Shown: piece by piece, positions 1-6,046 of the stretch
Layout: each line of letters begins with the position of its first letter
Position numbering within the stretch: the first letter of the stretch is position 1
Source of the DNA: Deltaproteobacteria bacterium
Lineage (GTDB): Bacteria > Myxococcota_A > UBA796 > UBA2385
Length of the DNA: 6,245 nucleotides
NCBI GenBank assembly: GCA_003694325.1
Contig: RFKJ01000354.1
Coordinates: 1-6,245, forward strand
Reading direction: 5' to 3'
The notes under the pieces: model-generated
Databases searched by the model: none
Seen by the model: only the letters and a program-made list of their open reading frames with translations
What the model was told of the DNA's origin: nothing
Position numbers and translations under genes: made by a program

Positions 1-1459
1 TCTGGAAGACGATGGCCGGCGGGTCCGGCTCGTAGGTCCAGGACGTCGAGGGCTGACCGTCCACCTCGACCTCGATGGTGTCGGGCTCGGCCGGCCACCG
101 CAGCTCGAAGCGGTCTCGCGGCCCCTCGGTGGCCAGCTCGCCGACGATGTCGAAGTACCGCCCCCAGTCCGCCGAGCAGATCGACAGGAACGCCCCCCCG
201 GTCGCGTCCGCCGCCTCGATGTAGCCGGTGCCCGGCTCGGCCGTCGGGCACCCGGTCTCGGGGTCGCCGACGACGGCGACCACCGCCGCCGTGGGCGCCA
301 GCGCCTGGATCCGCGCGACGTAGTCCTGCCAGGGGTCGGGCGACTGCTCGGGCTCGTCCGAGACGGCCACCAGCAGCGTCTTGCTGTCCGGGCGCAGGAA
401 CCCGTCGTTGCAGCCACCGCCCAGGGACCGCTCGATGCCGTTGGTGATGATGGTCAGCCCCGCCTCGGTGAACTCTCCCGGCGCGGCGTCCAGCGCCGCC
501 TGGAACCGGCCCGGGACATCGTCCGTCTCGGGGTTGAGGAAGTCGCCGTCGTGGCAGCCGTTGTCATCGACGGTGACCATCATCTGCCAGTCCGAGGCCG
601 CCGCATCCAGCGCCTGGGCCAGCAGGTCGATGTTGCCCACCAGGTTGGCCTGGTCGTCGACCATCGAGCAGCTCCGGTCCACGTAGAACATGATGTCGCT
701 GCTCTGCCAGGGTCCGTCGGGCTGCCGGAAGTGCTCCTCGACCTCGACCTGCCCATCGACCACCCCCGTCGCCGATACCACCGCCTGCTTGGCGCCCGCC
801 GGGTCGTTGCTGTCGGCCCACAGCTCGCCGGCGACTCCGGCGGCGCGGCCGGGCTCGAAGTGCACCGTCGCCACCGTCCCCTCGCCCGGCGCCAGGACCT
901 GCGGCAGCTCCGGCGCGTCGACCAGGGTCATCCCCTCGCCGGTCAGCAGGAGCTGGCGCAGCTCGAGGTCGTCCTCCCCGATGTTGTCGAAGTGCACCAC
1001 CTGCTCGGCCCAGGAACACAGCTCGACGTCGCCCACCTCGACCGGCGAGGGATCGATGCGCAGCGAGGGAAAGGCGCCCTGGCCCACCAGCGACACCGGC
1101 AGGGCCGGCTCGTCGGGGTCGTCGCTGTACAGGGTGGCGAACCCCGCATCCGACGCATTGATCGGGCGATACTCCAGCTCCAGGACGGCCGAGCCCCCCG
1201 ACTCGATCCAGAGCCGGTCCACCTCCTCGGTGAGCGCGAAGGCCGCGTCCCCGCTCAGCTCCACCCGGTCGAGGGTCAGGGCCGCATCGCCGAGGTTGCG
1301 CACCTCCACCTCGCCCCGCCCGACCCCGTCGAGGGGGATCGCCCCGAAGTCCAACAGCCCCGGCGACACCTCGATGTCCGGTGCCGTGGCGTTGTCGGCG
1401 GTGGCTACCCCGAGCCCGGTGTCCGAGCAGCCGGCAAGCAGGAGAAGGGCAGGAAGCAT
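1..1459 (-). CDS. VWA-domain lipoprotein with two choice-of-anchor-D-like domains (partial, runs off left edge)
   Basis: I read this frame by hand. It is open from ATG at 1459 to the window edge, giving 486 codons with no stop. The N-terminus has a lipobox (LLAGC, Cys11), so the product is probably a lipid-anchored envelope or surface protein. Residues about 28-128 and 131-232 look like two Ig-like choice-of-anchor-D (ASPM/HYDIN type) domains: each has a DFG- or EVG-type opening, an N-x-G turn, a central PG or SGGS turn and a closing GQG or ATG. Residues about 253-440 form a von Willebrand A domain with a MIDAS-like D261-x-S263-x-S265 and a later SDEPEQSP motif around D368. Several Cys residues (264, 428 and others) could pair in disulfides. 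The start is the only ATG/GTG in frame after the hprK stop, 33 bp away. It has no clear Shine-Dalgarno and the signal peptide is unusually short (10 residues, no basic n-region). Lipoproteins of this architecture are frequent in Myxococcota. Ligand and role are unknown. Confidence 0.85.
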   Translation of the reverse strand, partial: MLPALLLLAGCSDTGLGVATADNATAPDIEVSPGLLDFGAIPLDGVGRGEVEVRNLGDAALTLDRVELSGDAAFALTEEVDRLWIESGGSAVLELEYRPINASDAGFATLYSDDPDEPALPVSLVGQGAFPSLRIDPSPVEVGDVELCSWAEQVVHFDNIGEDDLELRQLLLTGEGMTLVDAPELPQVLAPGEGTVATVHFEPGRAAGVAGELWADSNDPAGAKQAVVSATGVVDGQVEVEEHFRQPDGPWQSSDIMFYVDRSCSMVDDQANLVGNIDLLAQALDAAASDWQMMVTVDDNGCHDGDFLNPETDDVPGRFQAALDAAPGEFTEAGLTIITNGIERSLGGGCNDGFLRPDSKTLLVAVSDEPEQSPDPWQDYVARIQALAPTAAVVAVVGDPETGCPTAEPGTGYIEAADATGGAFLSICSADWGRYFDIVGELATEGPRDRFELRWPAEPDTIEVEVDGQPSTSWTYEPDPPAIVFQ

Positions 1460-1492
1460 GGAACAGACAGGTGGCCGATGGGTGGGCCGCTG

Positions 1493-2458
1493 TCAACCCT
1501 CATCGGGCTCCTGTTCACGCAACCGGGACTCGAGGCGCTCGGCGAAGCGCCGCGCCGAGTGGATCCCCCGGCGCTTGAGGATCTGGTTGCGGGCCGCCAC
1601 CTCGATGAGCAGGGCAAGGTTCCGACCCGGTCGCACCGGCAGGCGCACCAGGGGGAGCCGGACGCCCAGGCATTCCCAGGTGGGCTCGACGAGCCCCGTC
1701 CGGTCGACGCCGATGGCCTCGTCCGCCCCCACCAGCTCGATGACGAGGTGCACCGCGGTCTTCTCCAGGACCGCGGCGTGTCCGAACAGGTCGGCGGCGT
1801 GCAGCACGCCCAGCCCCCGGATCTCGAGGTGGTGCTGGAACAGCTCGGGACCTTCCCCGAGGAGGGCCGGTCCCGCGCGCTGCAACAGCACCACGTCGTC
1901 GGCCACCAGCCGATGCCCCCGCAGGACCAGTTCCAGCGCCGTTTCGCTCTTGCCGATGCCGCTGGCTCCGAGCAGCAGCACCCCCAGGTTGTGCACCTGG
2001 ACCAGCACCCCGTGGACCCGCTCCGTCGGGCACAGCCACCGCCGGAGCCGCTCGGTCAGCGCATGCTCGACCTCGCCCGTCGGGCGCCGGGTGATGAACA
2101 ACGGGATGCCCAGCCGCTCGGCCACGGCCAGCAGGCTGTCCGGCGGGTAGATCCCGCGACAGACGATCACCGCCGGCGGGGGAGGGGCGAGGCGGGACTC
2201 GAGCACGGCGCGCTGCTCGTCCTCGCTCCGCACCCGCAACCACGCGAGGTCCTCCGGACCCAGCAGGACGACGGCTCCGGGCGGCGCCTGGACGTCGCGC
2301 CCCATCTCCCGGGCCGGGCGGGCGACCGCCGCGACGGTCAGCGGCCGGTCCAGGCCCCCGGCGCCGGCCAGCAACCGCAGGCCGAGGGCCTCGCCGTCGT
2401 CGAGCAACGACCGCACGCTGGTTTCGAGCCCCGCGGGGCCTTGGCCGTCACCAGGCAT
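1493..2458 (-). CDS. hprK: HPr kinase/phosphorylase
   Basis: A bifunctional cytoplasmic enzyme that phosphorylates and dephosphorylates a serine of HPr (or an HPr-like PTS protein). The 321-residue length fits the family. Residues about 10-135 form the N-terminal domain (LLAGAGGLDRPLT near its start). The kinase core carries conserved His149 (RVHGVLV), the P-loop GASGIGKS at 164-171, the catalytic-region Asp pair in RGHRLVADD (187-188), the HprK signature LEIRGLGV at 211-218, Arg253 in VDRTGL, and PVRPGRN at 274-280. I chose ATG at 2458 because GGAG lies 5 nt upstream and it gives the usual N-terminus. A GTG at 2503 in the same frame would add 15 residues but has no Shine-Dalgarno. The gene lies 59 bp after hpf. 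In many proteobacteria this place in the rpoN-hpf cluster holds ptsN, so the gene probably belongs to a PTS-type regulatory chain. No ptsH, ptsI or ptsN is visible, so its partner is not identified. Confidence 0.93.
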   Translation of the reverse strand: MPGDGQGPAGLETSVRSLLDDGEALGLRLLAGAGGLDRPLTVAAVARPAREMGRDVQAPPGAVVLLGPEDLAWLRVRSEDEQRAVLESRLAPPPPAVIVCRGIYPPDSLLAVAERLGIPLFITRRPTGEVEHALTERLRRWLCPTERVHGVLVQVHNLGVLLLGASGIGKSETALELVLRGHRLVADDVVLLQRAGPALLGEGPELFQHHLEIRGLGVLHAADLFGHAAVLEKTAVHLVIELVGADEAIGVDRTGLVEPTWECLGVRLPLVRLPVRPGRNLALLIEVAARNQILKRRGIHSARRFAERLESRLREQEPDEG

Positions 2459-2463
2459 CCAGT

Positions 2464-2467
2464 CTCC
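2464..2467 (-). promoter_or_regulatory. Ribosome binding site deciding the hprK start
   Basis: GGAG on the minus strand sits 5 nt upstream of ATG 2458. The upstream in-frame GTG at 2503 has no comparable site, so the ATG is preferred as the hprK start. Confidence 0.65.
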
Positions 2468-2505
2468 GGGGCAGCCGCTCGGCCGGGCGAGCCGGCCGAG
2501 CACCG

Positions 2506-2521
2506 GTGATCAGCCGATCAC
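2506..2521. repeat. Inverted repeat over the hpf stop codon
   Basis: GTGATC-AGCC-GATCAC is a perfect 6-bp inverted repeat with a 4-nt loop. It covers the hpf stop codon (2518-2520) and lies about 48 bp upstream of the hprK start. There is no T-run after it, so it is not a canonical intrinsic terminator. It could be a small mRNA hairpin or a binding site, or it may be chance. Confidence 0.35.
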
Positions 2522-2946
2522 GCCGTCAGGTCCGCCGAATCCAGGCCGGCGCGGATCTCCTCGGTCTCGAGGTCCTGGTCTTCGTCCTCGGCCAGGACGA
2601 AGCTCGTGCCCGCGAAGCCGTCGGGGGTCGGCCCACCCTTCTGCGACCGCCGAATCCGCCGGTCGTGCTGCCGGCGCGCGGTGCGGGCGGCGGTGTGGAT
2701 CAGCCCGTCGATGACCGCGACGGGGTCGTCGGCCTCGGTGCGTGCCGTGAGCTTCTGGTCGCCCGCGCCGGACAGGTGCAGCTCGCCGGCGAAGCCGACC
2801 TTGAGCGCCCGCACGGTCAGGGAGCCCTCGATGGGCTCCCGGAAGAAGCGGGTGACCTTCTGGATCTTGCGCTGCACGCGCTCCGTGAGTGCTTCCTTCT
2901 CTTCATCCGTCGCGTCGGTGTTCCGGAAGGAGATCTCGAGTCGCAT
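2518..2946 (-). CDS. hpf: Ribosome hibernation promoting factor, short form (HPF/RaiA family)
   Basis: This 142-residue protein belongs to the HPF/YfiA (sigma-54 modulation protein) family, which binds the 30S decoding region in stationary phase or starvation and inactivates ribosomes. The N-terminal 95 residues show the family pattern: a first strand (MRLEISFRN), a charged helix with KIQKVTRFF, strands LTVRAL and GELHLSG, a TARTEADD turn, and the helix AVIDGLIHTAARTARRQHDRR that ends in a basic patch. Residues about 113-142 form an acidic tail (EDEDQDLETEE) rather than the C-terminal dimerisation domain of long HPF. It is therefore a short or medium form that probably needs a partner for 100S dimer formation. 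The start is ATG at 2946 with AGGAG 5 nt upstream. It follows rpoN by 50 bp, the classical arrangement that once gave the family the name sigma-54 modulation protein. Confidence 0.92.
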   Translation of the reverse strand: MRLEISFRNTDATDEEKEALTERVQRKIQKVTRFFREPIEGSLTVRALKVGFAGELHLSGAGDQKLTARTEADDPVAVIDGLIHTAARTARRQHDRRIRRSQKGGPTPDGFAGTSFVLAEDEDQDLETEEIRAGLDSADLTA

Positions 2947-2951
2947 CCGCG

Positions 2952-2956
2952 CTCCT
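2952..2956 (-). promoter_or_regulatory. hpf ribosome binding site
   Basis: AGGAG on the minus strand lies 5 nt before ATG 2946. It fixes the hpf start and shows that hpf is translated independently of rpoN. Confidence 0.7.
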
Positions 2957-2976
2957 GGGGTGGTCGGTGGTCGATG

Positions 2977-2993
2977 GCCCGGGGATCCCGGGC
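2977..2993. repeat. GC-rich hairpin between rpoN and hpf
   Basis: GCCCGGG and CCCGGGC form a perfect 7-bp stem around a 3-nt loop, only 3 bp after the rpoN stop codon. The minus-strand sequence after the stem has no T-run, so it is not a standard intrinsic terminator. It may act as an attenuating or RNA-stabilising hairpin that sets the rpoN:hpf ratio. That role is inference. Confidence 0.45.
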
Positions 2994-2996
2994 GGG

Positions 2997-4445
2997 TCAG
3001 AACAGCCGCTTTCGCTGGCTGCTCGAAAGGATTCCCATCTGCTCGCGGTACTTGGCCACGGTGCGGCGGGCGATCTTCACGCCGTCCTGGGCGAGAAGCT
3101 TCACGATCCTGCTGTCGGAGAGGGGCTTCTTGGGGTCCTCCTCGGAGATGAGCTTGCGGATCTTCTCCTTGACCGCCTCTCCGGCCAGGTCATCGCCCCG
3201 CGTCGACTGGATCCGGGCGTTGAAGAAGTACTTCAACTCGAAGATCCCGTGGGGGCACTGGACGTACTTGTTGGTGGTCACCCGGGACACGGTCGACTCG
3301 TGGACCCCGATCTCGTCGGCGACATCGCGCAGCACCATCGGCTTGAGGTGCTCGGGGCCACGCTCGAAGAAGTCGCGCTGCCGGTCCAGGATGCACTGCA
3401 TGACCTTGTGGATCGTGCGCTGGCGCTTGTAGATGCTCTTGATGAGGAAGTCCGCCGAGTCCAGCCGCTCCTTGATGTAGCGCCGGTCCTCCTTGCTGCT
3501 GCCCTTGTCCTGCAGCACCTGCTGGTAGTACCGGCTGACCCGCAGCCGGGGGAGCCCGTCCTCGTTCTGGACGATCTGCCACTCACCCCCGATCCGCGCG
3601 ACGTAGATGTCGGGGATGATGTAGTTGTTCGGCGGCTCGGCGTAGGCCCGCCCCGGCCAGGGCTCGAGCTGCTGGATCATCTTGTGGTACTCGACCACGT
3701 CTTCGGTTTCCAGGTCCAGCGCCCGGGCGATGTTGGCGTAGTTGCGCGTCTCCAGGTCCCGCAGGTGCTCGGTCACGATGCGGCAGATGAACGGGTCTTC
3801 GGGCCAGAGGTAGGCAGCCTGCAGGGCCAGCGTCTCGGCGAGGTCCCGCGCCCCGCAGCCGACCGGGTCGAAGCTCTGGACGATCTCCAGGGCCCCCTCC
3901 ACCATCTCGCGGTCGACATCCACCTGCGCCTGGATGGTGTCCAGGGACTCGACCAGGTAGCCCCGGTGGTCGAGGCTGTGGATGATCGCCGCGGCCGCCT
4001 CGCGCTCCTCGTCAGTGCACGGGGTGAGCGAGAGCTGCCACATGAGGTGGTCGACCAGCGACTCGTTCTCGGTGAGGGTGGTCTCGATGGGGGGCAGGTC
4101 GTCGAACCGGCTGGGCCCGGTGGACCCGGTCTTGAACGCGTTGGCCGACTGGTCCCGCAGGTACTTCTCCCAGTCGATGCCGTTGTCCTCGGCGCCGTTG
4201 TTCTGCTCGACCACGTCCTGCTGCTGGGCCTGGGCGCCTTCCTGCAGCACCCGCTCGGCGTCGCTGGTGGTCGATGCCTGGGTCCCCGGGATCTCCTCGA
4301 GGGTGGGGTTCTCCAGCATCTCCTGCTGGACGGTCTCGATCAGCTCGAGGTGGTTGAGCTGCAGCAGCTTGATGGCCTGCTGGAGCTGCTGGGTGATGAC
4401 GAGCTGCTGGGACAGCTTCTGCGTCTGGCGGAGGTCGATCGCCAT
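2997..4445 (-). CDS. rpoN: RNA polymerase sigma-54 factor
   Basis: Sigma-54 directs RNA polymerase to -24/-12 promoters, where open complexes need an AAA+ enhancer-binding protein. The product is 482 residues, normal for the family. Region I (residues about 1-50) is Gln/Leu-rich, with LSQQLVITQQLQQAIKLLQL and LENPTLEE. An acidic Gln-rich region II follows (about 55-115), then the core-binding region (about 120-310). The DNA-binding helix-turn-helix begins near residue 370 (VLRDVADEIGVHESTVSRV). The RpoN box ARRTVAKYRE at 459-468 is a perfect match and reads the -24 element. I chose ATG at 4445 because region I starts there. The frame extends upstream to a GTG at 4520, but that Pro-rich extension is not family-like. 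No Shine-Dalgarno precedes the ATG, and the leader is C-rich. A sigma-54-type promoter lies 115 bp upstream, which suggests autoregulation. Neighbours lptB and hpf give the classical cluster order. Confidence 0.97.
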   Translation of the reverse strand: MAIDLRQTQKLSQQLVITQQLQQAIKLLQLNHLELIETVQQEMLENPTLEEIPGTQASTTSDAERVLQEGAQAQQQDVVEQNNGAEDNGIDWEKYLRDQSANAFKTGSTGPSRFDDLPPIETTLTENESLVDHLMWQLSLTPCTDEEREAAAAIIHSLDHRGYLVESLDTIQAQVDVDREMVEGALEIVQSFDPVGCGARDLAETLALQAAYLWPEDPFICRIVTEHLRDLETRNYANIARALDLETEDVVEYHKMIQQLEPWPGRAYAEPPNNYIIPDIYVARIGGEWQIVQNEDGLPRLRVSRYYQQVLQDKGSSKEDRRYIKERLDSADFLIKSIYKRQRTIHKVMQCILDRQRDFFERGPEHLKPMVLRDVADEIGVHESTVSRVTTNKYVQCPHGIFELKYFFNARIQSTRGDDLAGEAVKEKIRKLISEEDPKKPLSDSRIVKLLAQDGVKIARRTVAKYREQMGILSSSQRKRLF

Positions 4446-4500
4446 GCAGCGAGGTCCGGGGAGGGAGGCGGGCGGAGGGGGGAACGAGGGCAGTGGACGG
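4446..4500 (-). promoter_or_regulatory. C-rich, G-poor rpoN leader without Shine-Dalgarno
   Basis: Counting the transcript-sense strand gives 34 C, 10 T, 9 G and 2 A in 55 nt. That is a strong C-over-G bias just before the rpoN ATG, with no GGAGG-like element near the start. C-rich, G-poor RNA is the sort that Rho prefers, and unstructured pyrimidine-rich RNA can be bound by ribosomal protein S1. Either role is inference from composition. Confidence 0.4.
4458..4482 (+). other. G-quadruplex motif on the strand opposite the rpoN leader
   Basis: Four G-runs (GGGG, GGG, GGG, GGGGGG) are separated by loops of 1, 4 and 4 nt, and a fifth GGG lies at 4488-4490. This fits the simple G3+N1-7 rule. It is on the plus strand, which is the template strand for rpoN, about 15 bp upstream of the start codon. 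Whether it folds is not known, and such motifs are more likely by chance in a 70% GC genome. Confidence 0.5.
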
Positions 4501-4617
4501 TCAGCATCCCGCTGGGACACGAGGCGTGCCCGGCGACGCCGGGGCGCACCCCCATTGTATGCACCAATCGTGCCAGTGCGACCACCGCCGCGACCCGATG
4601 TCCCCGATCACCCGCAT
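4501..4617 (-). CDS. Possible small Trp-rich ORF between lptB and rpoN
   Basis: A 38-codon ORF runs from ATG at 4617 to TGA at 4501-4503. It has an excellent ribosome-binding site (AAAGGAGG, 7 nt spacing) that overlaps the lptB stop codon, so it could be translated by ribosomes finishing lptB. The predicted peptide starts MRVIGDIGSRRW and has four Trp (12, 15, 18, 22) and three Cys, with a Pro/Gly/Ala-rich C-terminal half. I recognise no family. Some codons (ATA, CAA, GTC-CCA) are less GC-biased than its neighbours, and the sigma-54-type promoter lies inside it, so it may be non-coding. Possible roles are a leader or coupling peptide, or a chance ORF behind a strong Shine-Dalgarno. Confidence 0.35.
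   Translation of the reverse strand: MRVIGDIGSRRWSHWHDWCIQWGCAPASPGTPRVPAGC
4526..4549 (-). promoter_or_regulatory. Hairpin at the predicted 5' end of the rpoN transcript
   Basis: On the minus strand, GTGC pairs with GCAC and CCGGC with GCCGG around a GTC loop, with a 3-nt bulge on the 5' side. Its first base falls on the +1 position predicted from the sigma-54 element. A hairpin at the 5' end could protect the mRNA from decay. This is inferred from pairing only. Confidence 0.35.
4560..4576 (-). promoter_or_regulatory. Sigma-54 (-24/-12) promoter facing rpoN
   Basis: The minus strand reads CTGGCACGATTGGTGCA. Against the sigma-54 consensus YTGGCACG-N4-TTGCW it differs at one defined position (GTGC for TTGC). 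The invariant GG (4573-4574) and GC (4561-4562) are exactly 10 bp apart. The predicted +1 is about 4549, giving a leader of roughly 104 nt before the rpoN ATG. It points at rpoN, so sigma-54 probably transcribes its own gene here together with hpf and hprK. A TACAAT hexamer at 4554-4559 could serve as a sigma-70 -10 element, but the -35 region at 17 bp spacing is poor. No activator-binding site is evident. Confidence 0.65.
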
Positions 4618-4624
4618 GCCGCGC

Positions 4625-4631
4625 CCTCCTT

Positions 4632-4632
<1 letters not shown>
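4625..4632 (-). promoter_or_regulatory. Strong Shine-Dalgarno at the lptB stop
   Basis: AAAGGAGG on the minus strand begins inside the lptB TGA and ends 7 nt before ATG 4617. It is one of the best ribosome-binding sites in the window, yet it does not serve rpoN, whose frame and start lie 170 bp further on. It is the main support for the small ORF at 4501-4617. Confidence 0.55.
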
Positions 4633-5383
<751 letters not shown>

Positions 5384-5387
<4 letters not shown>

Positions 5388-6046
5388 GGCGACGGCCGCA
5401 GGGCGTCGCCATCGACGACCAGGCGGCACCGCTCGCAGCGCACCCGCTCGTCGTCGAGGAACAGCACGATGCGCTCTCCCGACAGGGTGCTGCTCCCCTC
5501 GGTGATCACCGGGTCGCCGGTCAACTCGATCCGCCCGTCGGCGGTCGTGAGCACTGCCCGCGTGCCGGTCGCCCGCCGCTGGTCGCGCTCCACCACCACC
5601 GTCCCGGTGGCCACCGCCTGCTCGACCCGGTCATCGCCGGCATAGCGCACCACCAGCTCGTCGCAGGTCAGGGACACCGGCCCCCGGCGAGCCTGGACCC
5701 CCCCGTAGAACCGCACCGAGCGGGCCGGCATGTCCCACTCCGAGCGAGGCGCCTCGATGGTCAGCGGGGGCGCCGCGTCCGCCCCCGGAGCCTCCTGAGC
5801 CTCCGACCGGCCGCCACCCGCCGGGGGGCCGCCGGGCTCCGGGGCGGGCAGTCGGGCCCGGACCTGCTGGCCCTCCCCCCGGCCGTCGTCGTCGATGGTG
5901 GCCCGGGCGACCGTCAGCTCCAGCCCATCGGCCGCCACCAGGTGGGCGCGCTCGACCGACAGGCGGGGTCCGCCGGGTTCGTCCGGCGCCGGCGCGGTTC
6001 CGCAGCCGGCCAACCACGCCGAGACCAGGGCACCCGGTCCGATCAC
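5384..6046 (-). CDS. lptA: OstA-fold LptA/LptC-like lipoprotein of LPS transport
   Basis: A periplasmic component of LPS transport that probably forms part of the beta-jellyroll bridge carrying LPS. The 220-residue product starts at GTG 6046, supported by GGAGGT 6 nt upstream and a GTGA overlap with pyrG. It has a short N-terminal hydrophobic stretch ending in LAGC (Cys15), so it is probably lipid-anchored. Residues 28-66 (LSVERAHLVAADGLELTVARATID) resemble the opening strands of LptC. Residues 66-94 are a Pro/Gly/Ala-rich linker. Residues 95-213 are OstA/LptA-like repeats: WDMPARSVRFYGGV, LTCDELVVRY, QAVATGTVVVERDQRRATG, IELTGDPVITEG, LSGERIVLFLDDERV. A CxxC pair occurs at 204 and 207. It sits directly before lptB, where lptA usually is. 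Many genomes carry lptC and lptA as two genes, so this one could instead be called lptC. E. coli LptA is soluble and LptC membrane-anchored; this protein mixes the two. Confidence 0.75.

Noticed and set aside
564..1496. 310-codon minus-strand frame overlapping the VWA lipoprotein
   Set aside because: It is an out-of-phase frame of the lipoprotein gene, Arg/Gly/Ala-rich and without domains. The neighbouring frame gives a lipobox, Ig-like domains and a VWA domain.
2459..2503. GTG at 2503 as the hprK start
   Set aside because: No ribosome-binding site precedes it. The ATG at 2458 has GGAG at good spacing and gives a family-typical length.
551..2509. 652-codon open frame on the plus strand
   Set aside because: It lies antisense to hprK and the VWA lipoprotein gene, both with clear families. 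Its translation is Arg/Pro/Gly/His-rich with no recognisable motif. Long antisense frames are expected when the real genes have GC-rich third positions.
2960..2975. Tandem TGGTCGG/TGGTCGA repeat upstream of hpf
   Set aside because: Only two imperfect 7-mers in GC-rich sequence, with no spacing or symmetry that suggests a binding site.
2977..2993. Rho-independent terminator after rpoN
   Set aside because: The stem is strong, but no T-run follows on the transcript strand, and hpf starts 31 bp later with its own ribosome-binding site.
4446..4520. GTG at 4520 as the rpoN start
   Set aside because: It would add 25 Pro/Ser-rich residues before region I, unlike the family, and has no Shine-Dalgarno. 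It would also put the start close to the predicted transcript start.
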